DNA from: Diplosphaera chodatii
Lineage: Eukaryota > Chlorophyta > Trebouxiophyceae > Prasiolales > Stichococcaceae
Length of the DNA stretch: 64,000 nucleotides
NCBI GenBank assembly: GCA_032358165.1
Contig: JAALGY010000047.1
Location: 310,001-374,000 of the forward strand
Direction: 5' to 3'
The translations under genes and the position numbers were made by a program. This document shows positions 10,408-22,100 of this stretch, piece after piece; the stretch's first letter is position 1; every line of letters starts with the position of its first letter. Below the pieces are notes generated by a model. That model was not told the DNA's origin and ran no database searches. It was given only the letters and a program-made list of their open reading frames with translations.

Positions 10408-13097
10408 CTAGTTAGTCGCTCGATTTTGCACGGCAGCCCCGACCAGGGCAATCAGCTGCATGGCATTGCCTTCCTCAGTCCAGGAACGAGCCTTCCGAGC
10501 GGCGCGGGCTCCCACAGCCGCCAGTGCCGCCTCATCCCCTAGTATTCGCTCAACCTGTAGCAGCCATTAGGCAGCTGGTCACGTGTGGACACGCAAGACC
10601 CAAAACCAGAGCAGCAGGTCGTGTGTGGCGAAGACACAATGGAATGGCCTCTAGCTTTGTCTACCACGACTCACGGCTGGCCGGTATGCTTGACAGCAGC
10701 TGATGCTCACCTCATCAGCAAGCTGCTCGGGTGACTGCCTCATGTCGACCTCGAAGCACTCGCCAGCCTTGCCGCTGCGAGGCAAGACTCAGCACCTCAC
10801 ACAGGGCTGGCATCAACGGAGCACGGCACAGTGACAACTCGAGCACAGGGTTGCCTGGGTGTTGACTGCACACTGATGCCATTCTAGCAGATTAAAGCTT
10901 GCCTCGAGAAGTTGTACCTGAGGAGGTCCGTGGCACCGACAGCGCCGCCTGCAGCAACGAGCGAGGGCGCGCCCTGCGACGCTGCTTCGACAACCGTCAT
11001 GCCGTAGGCGTCATATGCACAGGGGTGGATGTTCAGTCGTGTTGCCGCGAACACCTGCCACCAGCATTGACACTGCAGCGTCATGTCGACAGAGCATGCA
11101 AGCCAGCGTCGAGGCAATAATACAGCATGAGTGTCTTACTTTTGGCAGCGCATTAAGTTGAGCTTGGGAAGCTTAGCCAGTGGTTGTGATGGCAGCAATC
11201 GCAACAGCCTCTGTGTTGAGCGACTCGTCACAAGTGCTGCAGGTGAACCACACGCAGCATCACGTGCATTAACACCTGCCGTACCTCTGCCAATTGTTTG
11301 GGTGACAAGAAGCGCTGCTCGATGATGGCATCAGGCGCCGCCCTTCTGAGCCGGGCACGCAGCGCCTGTGCGTACTCTGTGTCGGCAGCGCCGCACAGCA
11401 GCGGCACCACACCAAGCCGCTGCAGCCTGGTTGCTGTACGTACGCCGCCCTTGCTGGACTGCGGGGGCTTGGCGCTGCCGCGAGCTCGTGTCGGCAGGCC
11501 AGGGCCATCGCTGTCAGTGACAGGCTGCGGCGCCCATCTTCCATCGTTCATGCTGATGAAGCCGTTTGCTGCCACTGCACTGTCGTGTGCTGATGCATCA
11601 GCCGTGGCGGGTCGCCTCGCAAGCGCCTCAACGATGTCCACGAAGCGGTGCGGCTCCTTCTCCGGGGACAGCCGCACGCAGCACGTCAGGTACCGGCGCT
11701 GCCCGCTGGCAGCCTCTGCCGGCCCCTCCTGCTGCTGGTCTATGAGGCGGTCTGTGGCATTGGACTGCCCCTGCGACTGCTGGCTGGCGGCCGCTGGCAG
11801 CATCATGGGCACTGCAGTCTTTATTGCTGGCAAGCTGTTGGCATGCTTGCTGCTCAGGCTTATTGCAGCTGCGATGTCTGCCGGCAGGGGCAAAGCAGCC
11901 ACATCAGCCCGTAGTGCCGGCAGCAAAACATGTACCTGCACAAGTATCTAACAGTGTACAGCACCTGGTGTCCTGTGCAGTATTCGCTCCCAGTGGGTCG
12001 CGTGGACCGCGGATGAGCATAGGATTGCAAGAACTATGGCCAATGGCTGCCTTTTGCAGTTCAGATGCCACCTTCACGTGACTCTGCTGATGATTACCTG
12101 GGGCTGTTGAGCATTGGCGCTCGGCATCAGGTGGCATCTGATGCGATCCGCATCGCTGCAGCTCAGGCATATGACATATGCTGCCGCTGCCACGCAGTCC
12201 ATCTCCTTCTGCTTCAGAAGTTTATGACCGTCCCCAGCAGCAGTGCGGCTGTACACCCTGCGGGGTGTAAGGCAAGGGTGGAGGCAACATTGTATCCTGC
12301 CCTGCGTGATGCAATAGCATCGTGCAGGGACAAAAGTAACATATGCCCATGCAAAGCCTCCACAGCCGGCTCATCTGGCGAACAAATGTAGCTCAGCATG
12401 GTTCACAGCCTGAACAGCTTGCAGTCGCTACTTGCCGGTAGTTCAGGTATACGAATGGCACCGATGCCAGGGCGCTGCCCAGGTGATGCTGCTGCAGCCG
12501 CTGCCAGGCGCCCAGCGAGTGCCAGTCGACGCCCAGCACAGCTTCGGGCTGAAAGGCGGCCACCGCAGCTGCAACCGCACTGCTGCCGGCGCCGTCTGCA
12601 AACTCCCGCCAGCTGGACTTGTCGTCGAGGCAGCCCCACGTCGGCAGGGCAATCTGCACGCGGTCACGGACTGCCGCGTCATATTGCGCTCTGCCGTGAC
12701 AGCAGCATGTGCCGCAACACAGACAGCCATGTGCGCGCCTACTCACCGTCAGCTGCTCACCGGGCACATCAGCGGCAGCGGCAGGCGCCGGAGGCCGGCC
12801 GCACAGCACCAGCACTTCCTGACCCTGCGCCCTCAGAGCCCGCACCTGCAGACACGCGGAGCAACCCGATGTTGCATGATCGTTAACCGAGGGCGTCATG
12901 TCCCATGGACGTGTATGCATAGGGTGATCTGCGATGCCAAGCTGTGACACGTGCTGCTTGAGCATGAATGCATGTAAGTGACGTCAATTATGCTTGGTGC
13001 TTAGCGCTTGATAGGATCGAACCTGACCCATGCCGTATATCCCGTTGCCTGAGAAGGTGCCCACAGAGAATTCGATCGTGATGAACAGCAGACGCAT
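10408..13097 (-). CDS. GT-B fold glycosyltransferase, GT4-like
   Basis: About 501 residues. Exons: 13023-13097, 12747-12845, 12432-12653, 12098-12208, 11285-11935, 10918-11054, 10711-10774 and 10408-10554. The N-terminal Rossmann half starts RLLFITIEFSVGTFSGNGIY, with the glycine loop, then GQEVLVLCGRPP and AVLGVDWHSLGAWQRL. The C-terminal donor-binding half has LTCCVRLSPEKEPHRFVDIV and the E-x7-E-type region PCAYDAYGMTVVEAASQG followed by LVAAGGAVGATDLL. This is the layout of retaining GT4 enzymes that use a nucleotide sugar, but donor and acceptor are unknown. The third-exon end is uncertain. A GC donor (CG then GCAAGT at 12435) is stronger than the GT used here and would require one extra small exon before 12208. 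A second choice at the exon 2/3 junction would replace EQLT with VRDRVQ. Confidence 0.8.
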
Positions 13098-13519
13098 CGC
13101 TGCGACTGATCCGTGGAGCTGTTGTTTTTGTTGATGTGTATTGAATTGATGGTGAAATCAAGCACGTGCAGGAGCAATGTGCAACACACGGCAGAAGCTG
13201 CATGTCAGTATGGTGCGCCACTGCAGCGATTCCTGTGGGCGATCGAATTGATGCTCGAGACAGTGGTCTGCAAACCGCGCAGTGTGCTGCAACGCAGCAA
13301 CGGATGGAATGAGCAGCTGACATCTGCCAGCCTGCAGATTGCATCTACCTGCATGAGCTGGCAGGGGAGGAACGGCAAGAACGGGGGATGTGGAGCTAGC
13401 CAGAGCCAAGACCCTTGATGAGCAGTCATGACAACGCGTACCATTAGATTTGCGTCAAAAGGCCGCACCCCAGGCAAATGTGCCGCTGCAGCAGCGTCTC
13501 AAAGCGCAGCAGGAGCGCC
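13098..13519. promoter_or_regulatory. Divergent GT4 / F-box intergenic region
   Basis: About 420 bases separate two divergent start codons. They presumably hold both promoters. No recognisable motif, repeat or extra exon was found. Confidence 0.45.
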
Positions 13520-16500
13520 ATGGACAGCGACCGCGAGCTCACGTTGCCGCCAAATGTTGTTGCGGCCATTGCGCAGAGGCTGGTGAACTCCCACCGCAAC
13601 TGGGTGTTCCCGCTGATGGCCATGGCCAGCGTCAGCCCCCAGTGGCGTGAGATTGTTTCCCTGCTCCCGTTGGAGACGGAGCTGCAGCTGGATGGGCTGG
13701 AGAACGCGCAGCCCCTGCAGCAGAAGGGGGTGGCCTACAGGGCCTCGTCCCGCCCCGCGCAGCGGGCGTTCCTGCAGGGCGTGGCGGGCCTGCTGCATGG
13801 CTACGGCAGCCTGGTGTGCCGCGGGCCAGTCCTCAACGACGGCATCATCCTCAAGGTGCGAGATTTAGATCGGACGTCGGGTCGAGTCATAACACGGCTG
13901 AGTAACACGCAGTCGTTTTGGCCGCGCTGTTGGGGGCGTACTGACTGCACAGGCCCTGTACTCTGTCAGTGTTGACTTCATCGTGTACGTCCGGCCACAC
14001 CCAGCAATTCGCTGACGACTGCGCCTGCCGATGAGCGGTTGGCGCGTCAAGCTGGCCGGTCAGCGCAAGCTTCCTGTCAAGTGCTGGTTGATCATCCGTG
14101 CCCCTACGGCCGACAACAGGCCCGTCACCAACGTTGCTTCAATCGCAGAGTCCACCTTGCTGATTGCTGCTGGTTCCTGCCCTCTGGGCGGCTCGGGACG
14201 GCCCGTGCTGCCTGTGCCCAGTGTCAGTAGAAGTACCCCTGTCCTGCACACCTGATCTGTACGCGGTCACGGTACCCACGGCCACAGCCCGCTGCGTGCA
14301 AACCTGTTGGCGTTGGCATGTGCAGGCGGCCAGGCGGTCTGGTGCCTCGTGGCGGTCGCTGCGCATAGAGGGTGCCCAGAATGTCACTGACCGGGCGCTG
14401 CTGGGCTGCGGCGCCAAGGCAGCCCAGCTGCGGGAGCTGGCGCTGGTGGGGCTGCCCGGCGTCAGCGTCCGCGGGCTGACGGCTTTCATGCTGTGCACGG
14501 AGCTCACCAGCCTGGAGCTCAGCGACCTGCCCGCCTTTGATGCCGCCGAGGTGACCCTCCCGCCGCCGAGCCGCCACCCTGTATCGCTACTTGCTGCGGT
14601 ATGGGTTGCAGTTTCGCATCTCCAGCAGATTTGACCAGGCCTGGCACGGTGATTGTGTAGATTATGACGCATGCGGCTCGTGTGCTGTGTTGTAACTGCG
14701 TGCTGATGCAGTGCGTCTGTGTTCATGTGCAGATGCATGAGTTTCCGGCAGCCATCCAGCCGGCGGCACGCCAGCAGCTGTGGGTGCCCAACATGCTGCT
14801 GGTGGCCCGCCTGTTCCAGGCGCTGCCGCGCCTCACGGAGCTCAAGCTCGCTGTGCCTGCCGCCGTCGTCTTCGCAGCCATCCGCTTCTGGTGCGGCCAG
14901 CGTGCAATTCCTCCGCACCACAGCAGTGTATCGCCAGGCCTTGCACCATCAACTCGGCCTCAGGGCTGGCAGCGGCAGCACTGTCATCATGTCTTGGTGT
15001 ATGTCAGGCTGGGCAGTACACAGCATCCGGTACCCTGTGACTGCACTGACAGCATATAAGTTGTACTGCTGCCTGCAGTAGTCATTCATATGGCACATCT
15101 CTGCGATGCATCGCACGGCCAGGAATGGCACACGGGCCACATACTGTGCAACACGCACAGACTGGCTTCCTGGGCACATTGCCGGCGGCATTTTCCCGTA
15201 CACTGCGACTCATGCACCTTCTTCTGCTGCGCAGCCCGCAGCTGGAGCGGCTGACGTACACGGCGGACTCGCCGGGGGCGCTGCACGCGGTGGTGACGGC
15301 GCTGCCGGCGCTGCCCCGCCTCACCTCGCTCAGCCTCATCGCCCGCAGCTTCAGTATCCCGCCGGAGACCGCGCGCCTCATCGGCCGCCTGCCCCTCACC
15401 TCCCTGCGCCTGGACTCCGCGGTGAGAGTCCCCTCATGTGGCATCTTTTCTAATTGCTCCACATGTGGCATCTATTCTAATTGCTCTACCGCACCGATAG
15501 CACAAGCACCACAGTCTTTCTGCACACCTGGACGTAGCCGCGGAAACCGTAGCCGTGAAGAACATCGCCAGTAGGCACGTGGCTTACAACATCCGTCATG
15601 ATTGGCAGGTGTACGAGGCGCAGCACGCGGTGCACCGTGTGGCGCTGAGCCACCTGGACAATGATGCTGTCAAGGCGCTCGTCGACGGCGTGTGCCAGCG
15701 CTGGCGCCAGTTCGCTCAGCCAGGTGCGCTCCGCTGCAGCGGGCAGTTCCGGTGTCTGGGCCAATCCATGGCCTCTGGGGACCTCATCGCTGATGTCTTC
15801 ACTATGTGTATTGTGTGTGTGATGCTACGTGTTTCGGGCCCCGCCATCGGCTGTGATGTGTGTACTGAAGACACATCGCCGTCAGAGCGTTGCGGCCTCA
15901 TCGCCTGCATGACCGCGTGCTGCAGGCAGCCAGCCGCGGCAGGAGCTGCAGGAGTTCCGGCTGAGCCTGCGGGGCGCCACGGGGCTGGCCCACGATGCGG
16001 TGTCCACGCTGCTGCGGCTGCCGGTGCTGACGGAGCTCGACGTCAGCGGCTGCTCCCGCATCTCCGCCATGAACAAGATGCGCCTGGTCGCTAAGGTGCG
16101 CACCAGCTGCCGCTGTGCTTGACGTGTTGACGTGGATGTCCACAGCGCAGGCTGCTGCTGGTCATCAGCTGCGTCATGCAGCAGCATCCACAGCAACCAG
16201 CTGGCGCAGTCATCACCTTAGCTGCGTGGCGAGGCCAATTGACCAATGCTGAGCGGAGGTTTCGCTGGATGACAACAAGGTGTTCGTGCGGCCAGTGCTG
16301 ATTGTATGCTGTGCACATGGGCGCAGGTCAAGGCGGGGTGCGAGGTGCTGGCAGCGCAGGCGCGCCGCAGCGGCCGCCCTGTGCCCAAGTCGGTGGCCAG
16401 CCCCGGCGACGTGGCCACTCCAGACGACCATGTCGCCTTCTTCCGCGGCGAGCGCCAGGTGCCACAGCACTCATTGAGTGATCCGGCTGTTGACGTTGGC

Positions 16501-16614
16501 TGGACGTTGCGTCAGGCGCTGCCCCAGCTGTTCTTGCAGCTGGCACTGCTGCGGCAGCGGCCCTCCCGCTCAGGCCGTCATGCCGGCCATGCCAGCCAAG
16601 AGCTGGTCAGGTGA
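13520..16614 (+). CDS. F-box-like protein with leucine-rich repeats
   Basis: About 492 residues. Exons: 13520-13855, 14326-14550, 14733-14890, 15235-15421, 15609-15723, 15926-16095 and 16327-16614. The N terminus (LTLPPNVVAAIAQRLVNS, then MAMASVSPQWREIVSL) resembles an F-box, the SKP1-binding module of SCF ubiquitin ligases. The rest is a run of irregular leucine-rich repeats (WRSLRIEGAQNVTDRALL, LRELALVGLPGVSVRGLTAF, LTSLELSDLPAF, LTELDVSGCSRISAMNKM) that would form the substrate-binding arc. Substrate is unknown. The long first intron (13856-14325) contains open frames that do not fit the LRR pattern. The C-terminal end is uncertain: exon 7 may instead splice at 16457 and again near 16613 to a short Gly/Ser-rich tail near 16660-16730. 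Confidence 0.7.
15435..15486. repeat. 27-bp tandem duplication in an intron
   Basis: CATGTGGCATCTTTTCTAAT and CATGTGGCATCTATTCTAAT are each followed by TGCTC. They lie in the fourth intron of the F-box/LRR gene. Confidence 0.9.
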
Positions 16615-17301
16615 CTCGGGGCTGGTTCTTATGCTGATTTGCCGCCGCTGTCCAGGTGTTTGCCGGGCCCAGCGGCGCGCGTGGCAGCTCTGGCGAGGGT
16701 GCCTCTGCTATTGGCGCAGTGCAGGCTTAGGGCCTGCTGACCCTGTAGCAGATCAGCAGCAGCACGGTCTTGTGCACCTCTACAGGCTGCACCTGCTGGG
16801 CAGGCGCTGCAGCTTTGGACTGCTGCAGAAGTAGCGATTTTGCATCATGTCAGCATCGGTAGCCGATGGTCGAGCTGGCATGAGCAGCGGCCGCCTGCAA
16901 TGCACCACTGTGCGCAGATCGACACATCACACATGCACGCACTTCCACACTCACTGTCTAGCAGCGGTATTTGTTGTGTGTTTGCCATTGCAAGCCCCGC
17001 GCACAGTTTGGCCATGCCAGGGCACCCTGCTGTTTCTTTCTACGCTTGCTTGCAGACTTGTTTGTCTCTCTTGTTTTGGTATGTGCCCTGCCCTCCCTTT
17101 CTTTCAGCTGCAGTCCTGTCTGTCAGTATGATAACACTCAGCGAGGTTTGATGCTACATGAGGAAGAGCAACCTGCCAACCCAAACCAGAGTAGTGTACA
17201 CCAAAGCATGATTGCCACATCCCTTTTTGCAACCCCATGAGAACCCTGACTAGACAGGCTGCACCTTCCCGCTGGACAACTACTGTTCTGCAGCCGTCTC
17301 A
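16615..17301. other. Convergent intergenic region
   Basis: The region lies between the 3-prime ends of the F-box/LRR gene and the thioredoxin gene. The first 120 bases may hold a last exon of the former. The rest contains T-rich and Cys-rich open frames without family resemblance. It presumably holds both 3-prime UTRs. Confidence 0.4.
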
Positions 17302-18193
17302 CTAGCCTAGTGAGCAGAGGTTCACCAGGTTATTTTCGAGCTGGCGGCGGTCGGCGCCACTGAAGGTGGCAATCATCTTGCCGCCGCGGTAGAAGCTGAA
17401 GGTGGGCACGGACGCCACACCAGCATCCCTCACCGACTCCTGAATCGTCTCCCTGTCAATATCAACCTGCAAGTTCAACAGTGAACAAGTTGCGCATCAG
17501 CAAGCAGTCAACACTCACTACGCTCCGATGTTTGTGCTGCAGGTGTGCATGCTGCTTATGCCGGTGCACTTGCTCTACCTTGTAGAAGGTCACGTTTTCA
17601 TCAGCATACTCCTTACTCAGCTGATCCACCACGGGCGAGATCATCCTGCCTGCAGAGTCACGACACGTCGCTGTGCTGCAAGAGGCGGATGTCGATGGTG
17701 TACTGCACAGCCGAACGAACTCCGCCGTCGCACCGCACTACAACATGTCATGATGACCCCCAACCGTTGCACCGTAGCTCACATGGGCCACACCAAGCTG
17801 CAGTGTAGTCAAAGACTGACAGCGCATTGGTCTTTGCCGCTTCCTGCAAGACGCTGCGGTACTCCTGGTCCGTCTTGAGCTCCTTGACGCTCGAAGCTGG
17901 CGCATCTGCCACAGCACCGATGCATGCACATAAGAGCGCAGTGCAGCTCACTGCAGGTTCGCAGGATCGGAAAGCACACTGCAGCACGCTGGGATGATCG
18001 CTCACGTGAGTAGGATCTGCCGGATACCTGAGGAAAACTCGGCTGGGCTGTTTGCATCTGACACCGGCCCAAAGAGCGGTGTGCCGGTGCTGCGCTGTGC
18101 TACCGGCGTGAAGGTGCGCAAACCCTGGTACGCGAGCCGCAGCCTTCCCAGCACCAAAGACGACATGACCAGGCGCAATCGCAGCGGGACCAC
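17302..18193 (-). CDS. Thioredoxin, organelle type
   Basis: Disulfide reductase of 174 residues. Exons 18028-18193, 17783-17905, 17579-17649 and 17302-17466 agree in phase. The active site WCGPC is split by the second intron (T|GC), giving YTAAWCGPC then RMISPVVDQLSKEY. The conserved cis-Pro is in VASVPTFSFYRGGK, and the C-terminal helix region follows (FSGADRRQLENNL). About 65 residues precede the fold (MVPLRLRLVMSSLVLGRLRL), basic and hydroxylated, consistent with a mitochondrial or plastid transit peptide. The start could also be the Met nine codons later. It is divergent from the L38 gene with about 340 bases between them. Confidence 0.93.
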
Positions 18194-18536
18194 AGGCTGC
18201 TTCCGGTCCCCTTGAAGTTGTGACGCAGGCGCCTCAACTGAGCGAACAGATGTTTAGTGACAGCAGCAGCTGCAGCAGCAAACTTTGTTGCACGATTGGC
18301 ATCAGCATAGAAAAGCATGGGGGCACCAAAGCCATTGTGCAGTTGCACTTCACTCTGTTGCATCATGCAACGAATGCAACGCATGATCACGTAACCGAAT
18401 GCCCCAGGGGGTTGAGCATGCGTTCAGACGCAACCCCAGCCGGCGGAAACAGGCTGCAGCACGCACTGCTCGCCCTCTTTCGGGCGGAACAGGGGAGGAG
18501 CACTGTGTTGAGCACGAGCGGCCGGCAGCTGACACC
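18194..18536. promoter_or_regulatory. Divergent thioredoxin / L38 intergenic region
   Basis: About 340 bases separate two divergent start codons. The L38 promoter is expected to be strong. No clear TATA box is visible. Confidence 0.5.
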
Positions 18537-18746
18537 ATGCCGCGCCAGATCACGGAGATCAAGCAGTTCCTGCTGACTGCTCGCCGCACTGACGCCAAGA
18601 GCGTCAAGATCAAGAAGACTGGCCAGACGACCAAGTTCAAGGTTCGGTGCTCGCGGCTGTTGTACACGCTGTGCGTGGACGACAATGACAAGGCCGACAA
18701 GCTGAAGCAGTCGCTGCCGCCCGGTCTCCAGGTGCAGGAGATCTGA
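18537..18746 (+). CDS. RPL38: Large-subunit ribosomal protein eL38
   Basis: Complete 69-residue protein in one exon: [20 protein letters not shown] at the N terminus, [18 protein letters not shown] in the middle and [14 protein letters not shown] at the end. It matches the length and text of eL38 along its whole length. This protein sits on the solvent side of the 60S ribosomal subunit. The lack of introns is unusual in this window, where conserved genes average one intron per roughly 100 coding bases. Confidence 0.98.
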   Translation: MPRQITEIKQFLLTARRTDAKSVKIKKTGQTTKFKVRCSRLLYTLCVDDNDKADKLKQSLPPGLQVQEI

Positions 18747-19133
18747 ACGATGCTGTTGAGAGGGCTGTGGAGCTACGGACGCATCATGCCAGAAGCTGCA
18801 ATCAGCAGTCAGCAAAGCCAGAGGAACGGCAGTGGAGGCGGCTTGCAGCGGGCAGTAGTCAGTTGCTAGCACCAGTGCGGAGCCAGCATCTGGATGCTTG
18901 AGAGCGTGTTGCAGCTATTGTACAAAGAATGATGGCATCTGCAGACGCACTGTAACAATGCTCATCCATCGTCGGACAACCATCATGTTGAAACGGTTGC
19001 AAAAATATCACACTCTGATCCCCAAGCGCCAATGCGGCAGCTCACCTTCGTTATATGGACAGCGCTGTACAGTGCACAGGTACCCAGCGCAGCAAACCTG
19101 CTGACATTCTAGATCGTTCAGCAGTCAAGTCCG
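18747..19133. other. Convergent intergenic region
   Basis: The region is between the L38 stop and the PHS1-like last exon. It is relatively AT-rich. TGTAA, the usual green-algal polyadenylation signal, occurs near 18951 about 200 bases after the L38 stop and is a candidate poly(A) signal. Confidence 0.35.
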
Positions 19134-22100
19134 TCATGCGTCAGCAAGGCATTCCTCGCCATTGATGTTGTGACTGTCACCTGGCGTGCTGGGGCGACTG
19201 CCACTGTCGCCGCCGCTGACGCTGGCACGTGCGCTGAGCTCGGCCAGGTGTTGTGTGTAGCCTGGCTCCCCCCTGAAGTGGCCGCCACATAGCACATCAG
19301 ATGTCTGGCACAAAGCAGCGACAGGTGCTGGTTTCCACTGAAGCACCGTGTGAAAACCCGAGCATCACACAAGGCGCAAACACCGCCAGCAGCCAGTAGC
19401 ACGGCCGAGAAGCAAGGGCGACAGCATGCCATTCTGCGCTGCGGCCGTCATGCAACAAGCCACCCTTGCAGGGTGCGTCGCAGTGCCGGCCACCTGTGGT
19501 GCGCCTTCAGGTGTACGGCCACCGCCTGGCTGGACAGCCCCACCCGCTGCGCACACAGCGGACACGCCCGCGGCTCGGGCTTTGCCCGCCGTGCCTGCCA
19601 AACAGCAACGAGCACTAGCTGCTCCTAGACGTCAAGTTCGCTATCCCCACTGCTCATGCATGGTGTCAATCATCGTGTTGTGCTGGCCTGGCTGCCTCGC
19701 CTGGTCGACATTCAAGCCGCAGGGCTGATTGCAAGGATCAGCTCACGCCGTCTCCAAGGTCCTTCAGTTCGTCATGCGCAACCGGCCTATCAAGGGTCAT
19801 CCATCCCTTGGCTCGGCTCTCTCTCAACAGCAGCAGCGCACCTGCACAGTGGTTGCCCCGTGCAGCTGCCGCTCCAGGACTCGCAGTGCCTCAAGATACC
19901 CTGCATACAAGGACAGTGGGCAACTCGGGCTTCCTTTCGACTGGTAGCTGCCACCTGCTCACAAGTCATCCGAGGCATGATCTGGCTGCCCGCCTGAAAG
20001 ATGATGTGGCAGTGGCAGTGACAGGCAAGGGTCCTCGGAGATCACGCATGGGACAGCAGAGGGATTGCTTCGGCACATCACATGGCAGCGGCCCAGTTGA
20101 TCACCTGCATTGGGCGAGGCCTGTGGCCGCGCATCTCGGATGGTGTCGAGCGCCTGCTTCAGGGTGGCCCGCTGCTCCAGCATCAGGAACGCCGCGACGA
20201 GCGCCACGCTGCGCGACTGCCCGCTGTGGCAGTGCACTGCGGGGCGGCGGCACAGCAGTGTCAGCATGAGAAGGATTCAGGCGTGGCACCTTGCAGCCCT
20301 GGTGCCTTGTGCCCACATCAGCCTGAAAGCAGCAACAGCCGCAGGAACGGCCTGCAGGATGCCGTTGAGCAGACGCCAGTGTCGCAATGTGGCAGCTGTA
20401 GGAAGGTAATCAGCAGAACCTCGTGTGCGTGTTGTGAAACCTGCATGAGCTGTCCAGCCTGACCCACCCAGCAGCTTGCCGCCGCCGGCCAGCGCCCGCC
20501 GCATGAAGTCGGTGGCCGGCCGGAAGTGCGCCGCGATGTCCTCCTCCTCCACATCGCGCAGCGGGGCCCGCATGCACACGAACCCCGTGGCCTCCTCCGG
20601 CTGCAGCAGGTCCTGGTGGATGCACACAGCAGCGTCTGTGAAAGCTTTTGTTCGAGTGTCTCAAAAGTACAAGTTCAGTGGTTGTGCTCAGGCCGCTCCC
20701 TCGATGTTGTGCATGCTCAGCTCACACTAGACCGTCTTGCCAGAAGCTGGTTGAGTACGCGCCGTGTCAAGCTTGCTAGAATGGGTCGGGAAATGACAAT
20801 GCTGCGCGGCTGGAGACACCTCGGTGGCGTTGAGGATGTGGGTGACGCCCAGGCGGCGCAGCAGGTGCAGGGAGGCGGCCTCCACGGCGCCCGACAGGAA
20901 CAGGCCCGGGGCCAGGCGCGAGGGCGCCGCCGCCGTGGCCGCCCCCTGCAGCACCCGCAGCCGCGCCAGCATGTGCTCCAGGCGCACCTGCGCGGTGGAT
21001 TCGGGACATCAGCACTGCATACAAGCAACACGGGACGCTTGCGGTGCATCATGTTACAGCCAACAGGTTCAGGATCACACGATACAGCAAGCATGTAATG
21101 TGGGTTAACAGCATCGTGAACAGACGCAAGGTAGGGGCATTGCATACCTGCAAAACTTGTCACTAACACGTTTCAGCACGGTGTACCGGAGTAGGTGTCA
21201 GCTGACCCACCTTGAGCTCGTAGACGTCCACGATGGGGTGCGCCCCGTCCAGGAAGGAGGCCAGGAGGCGGGGCCGCTCCGGGCCGCCCGGCCCCTCGCA
21301 CCCGTCGGCGCGCGCCTGCCACCCCTCCACCGCGCCCCGCAGCTCCTCGCTCTTCTCCCGCATCGCGGCCTGCAAGCAGCAACAACCCGCTGCAGTCACA
21401 CTGTGATGCTTTCCACTAATGTGCCTGCAGTGCATCTTGCTGAAGATGCCCAGGGGTCCGCTCGGGTGTGAAGACTGAAGGCTGCAACGACGCTGTTGAC
21501 AAGGCTGAAACCCTGCATCAACATGGCGGCAGGCCCACCTTCCAATGAGCGAGGCGGCGGCTGAGCTCGCGATCCTTGGCGGCGGCACGGCTGATGGTGC
21601 GGATCTTCAGCGTTGTGGATTTATCCATGCTGTGCTCCCCCTGCGACGAGCGCCGTGCCGTGCCTGCAGGCGCTCACGGGGTGTCCAACTGCCCCAGATT
21701 ACATGACCAACAGCACAGCTTATGTTCGACCGCAAGGGACGGTGCCGGCACGGTGCTCAGCAGGCAAGGGCCACACGTGAAAGGGCAGCCAGCTCACGGA
21801 AGGCGGCGGCCTCGGAGGGCGGCGGGATGGTGGGCGTGCCACTGGCGGTCCGCGGCAGCGGCGCCGGCTCGGCGGCATCCTCCAGGCTCTCGATGTCGTG
21901 TATGAATGCATCCACCTGCAAGGCGGCAAACACTGGGATGACATTGGGGTACGTTCAGCGCAACAGCCGCTCACCACTGCGTTCAGGTGCTCAACAGGCA
22001 TGGTGTGACCGTGATGATGCTGTCAGTGGAGGCCGCCAGACTCACCCAGTCGCACAGCACCTCGTGTGCCATCTCCAGCAGGCCCTTTATCCGCAGCGCC

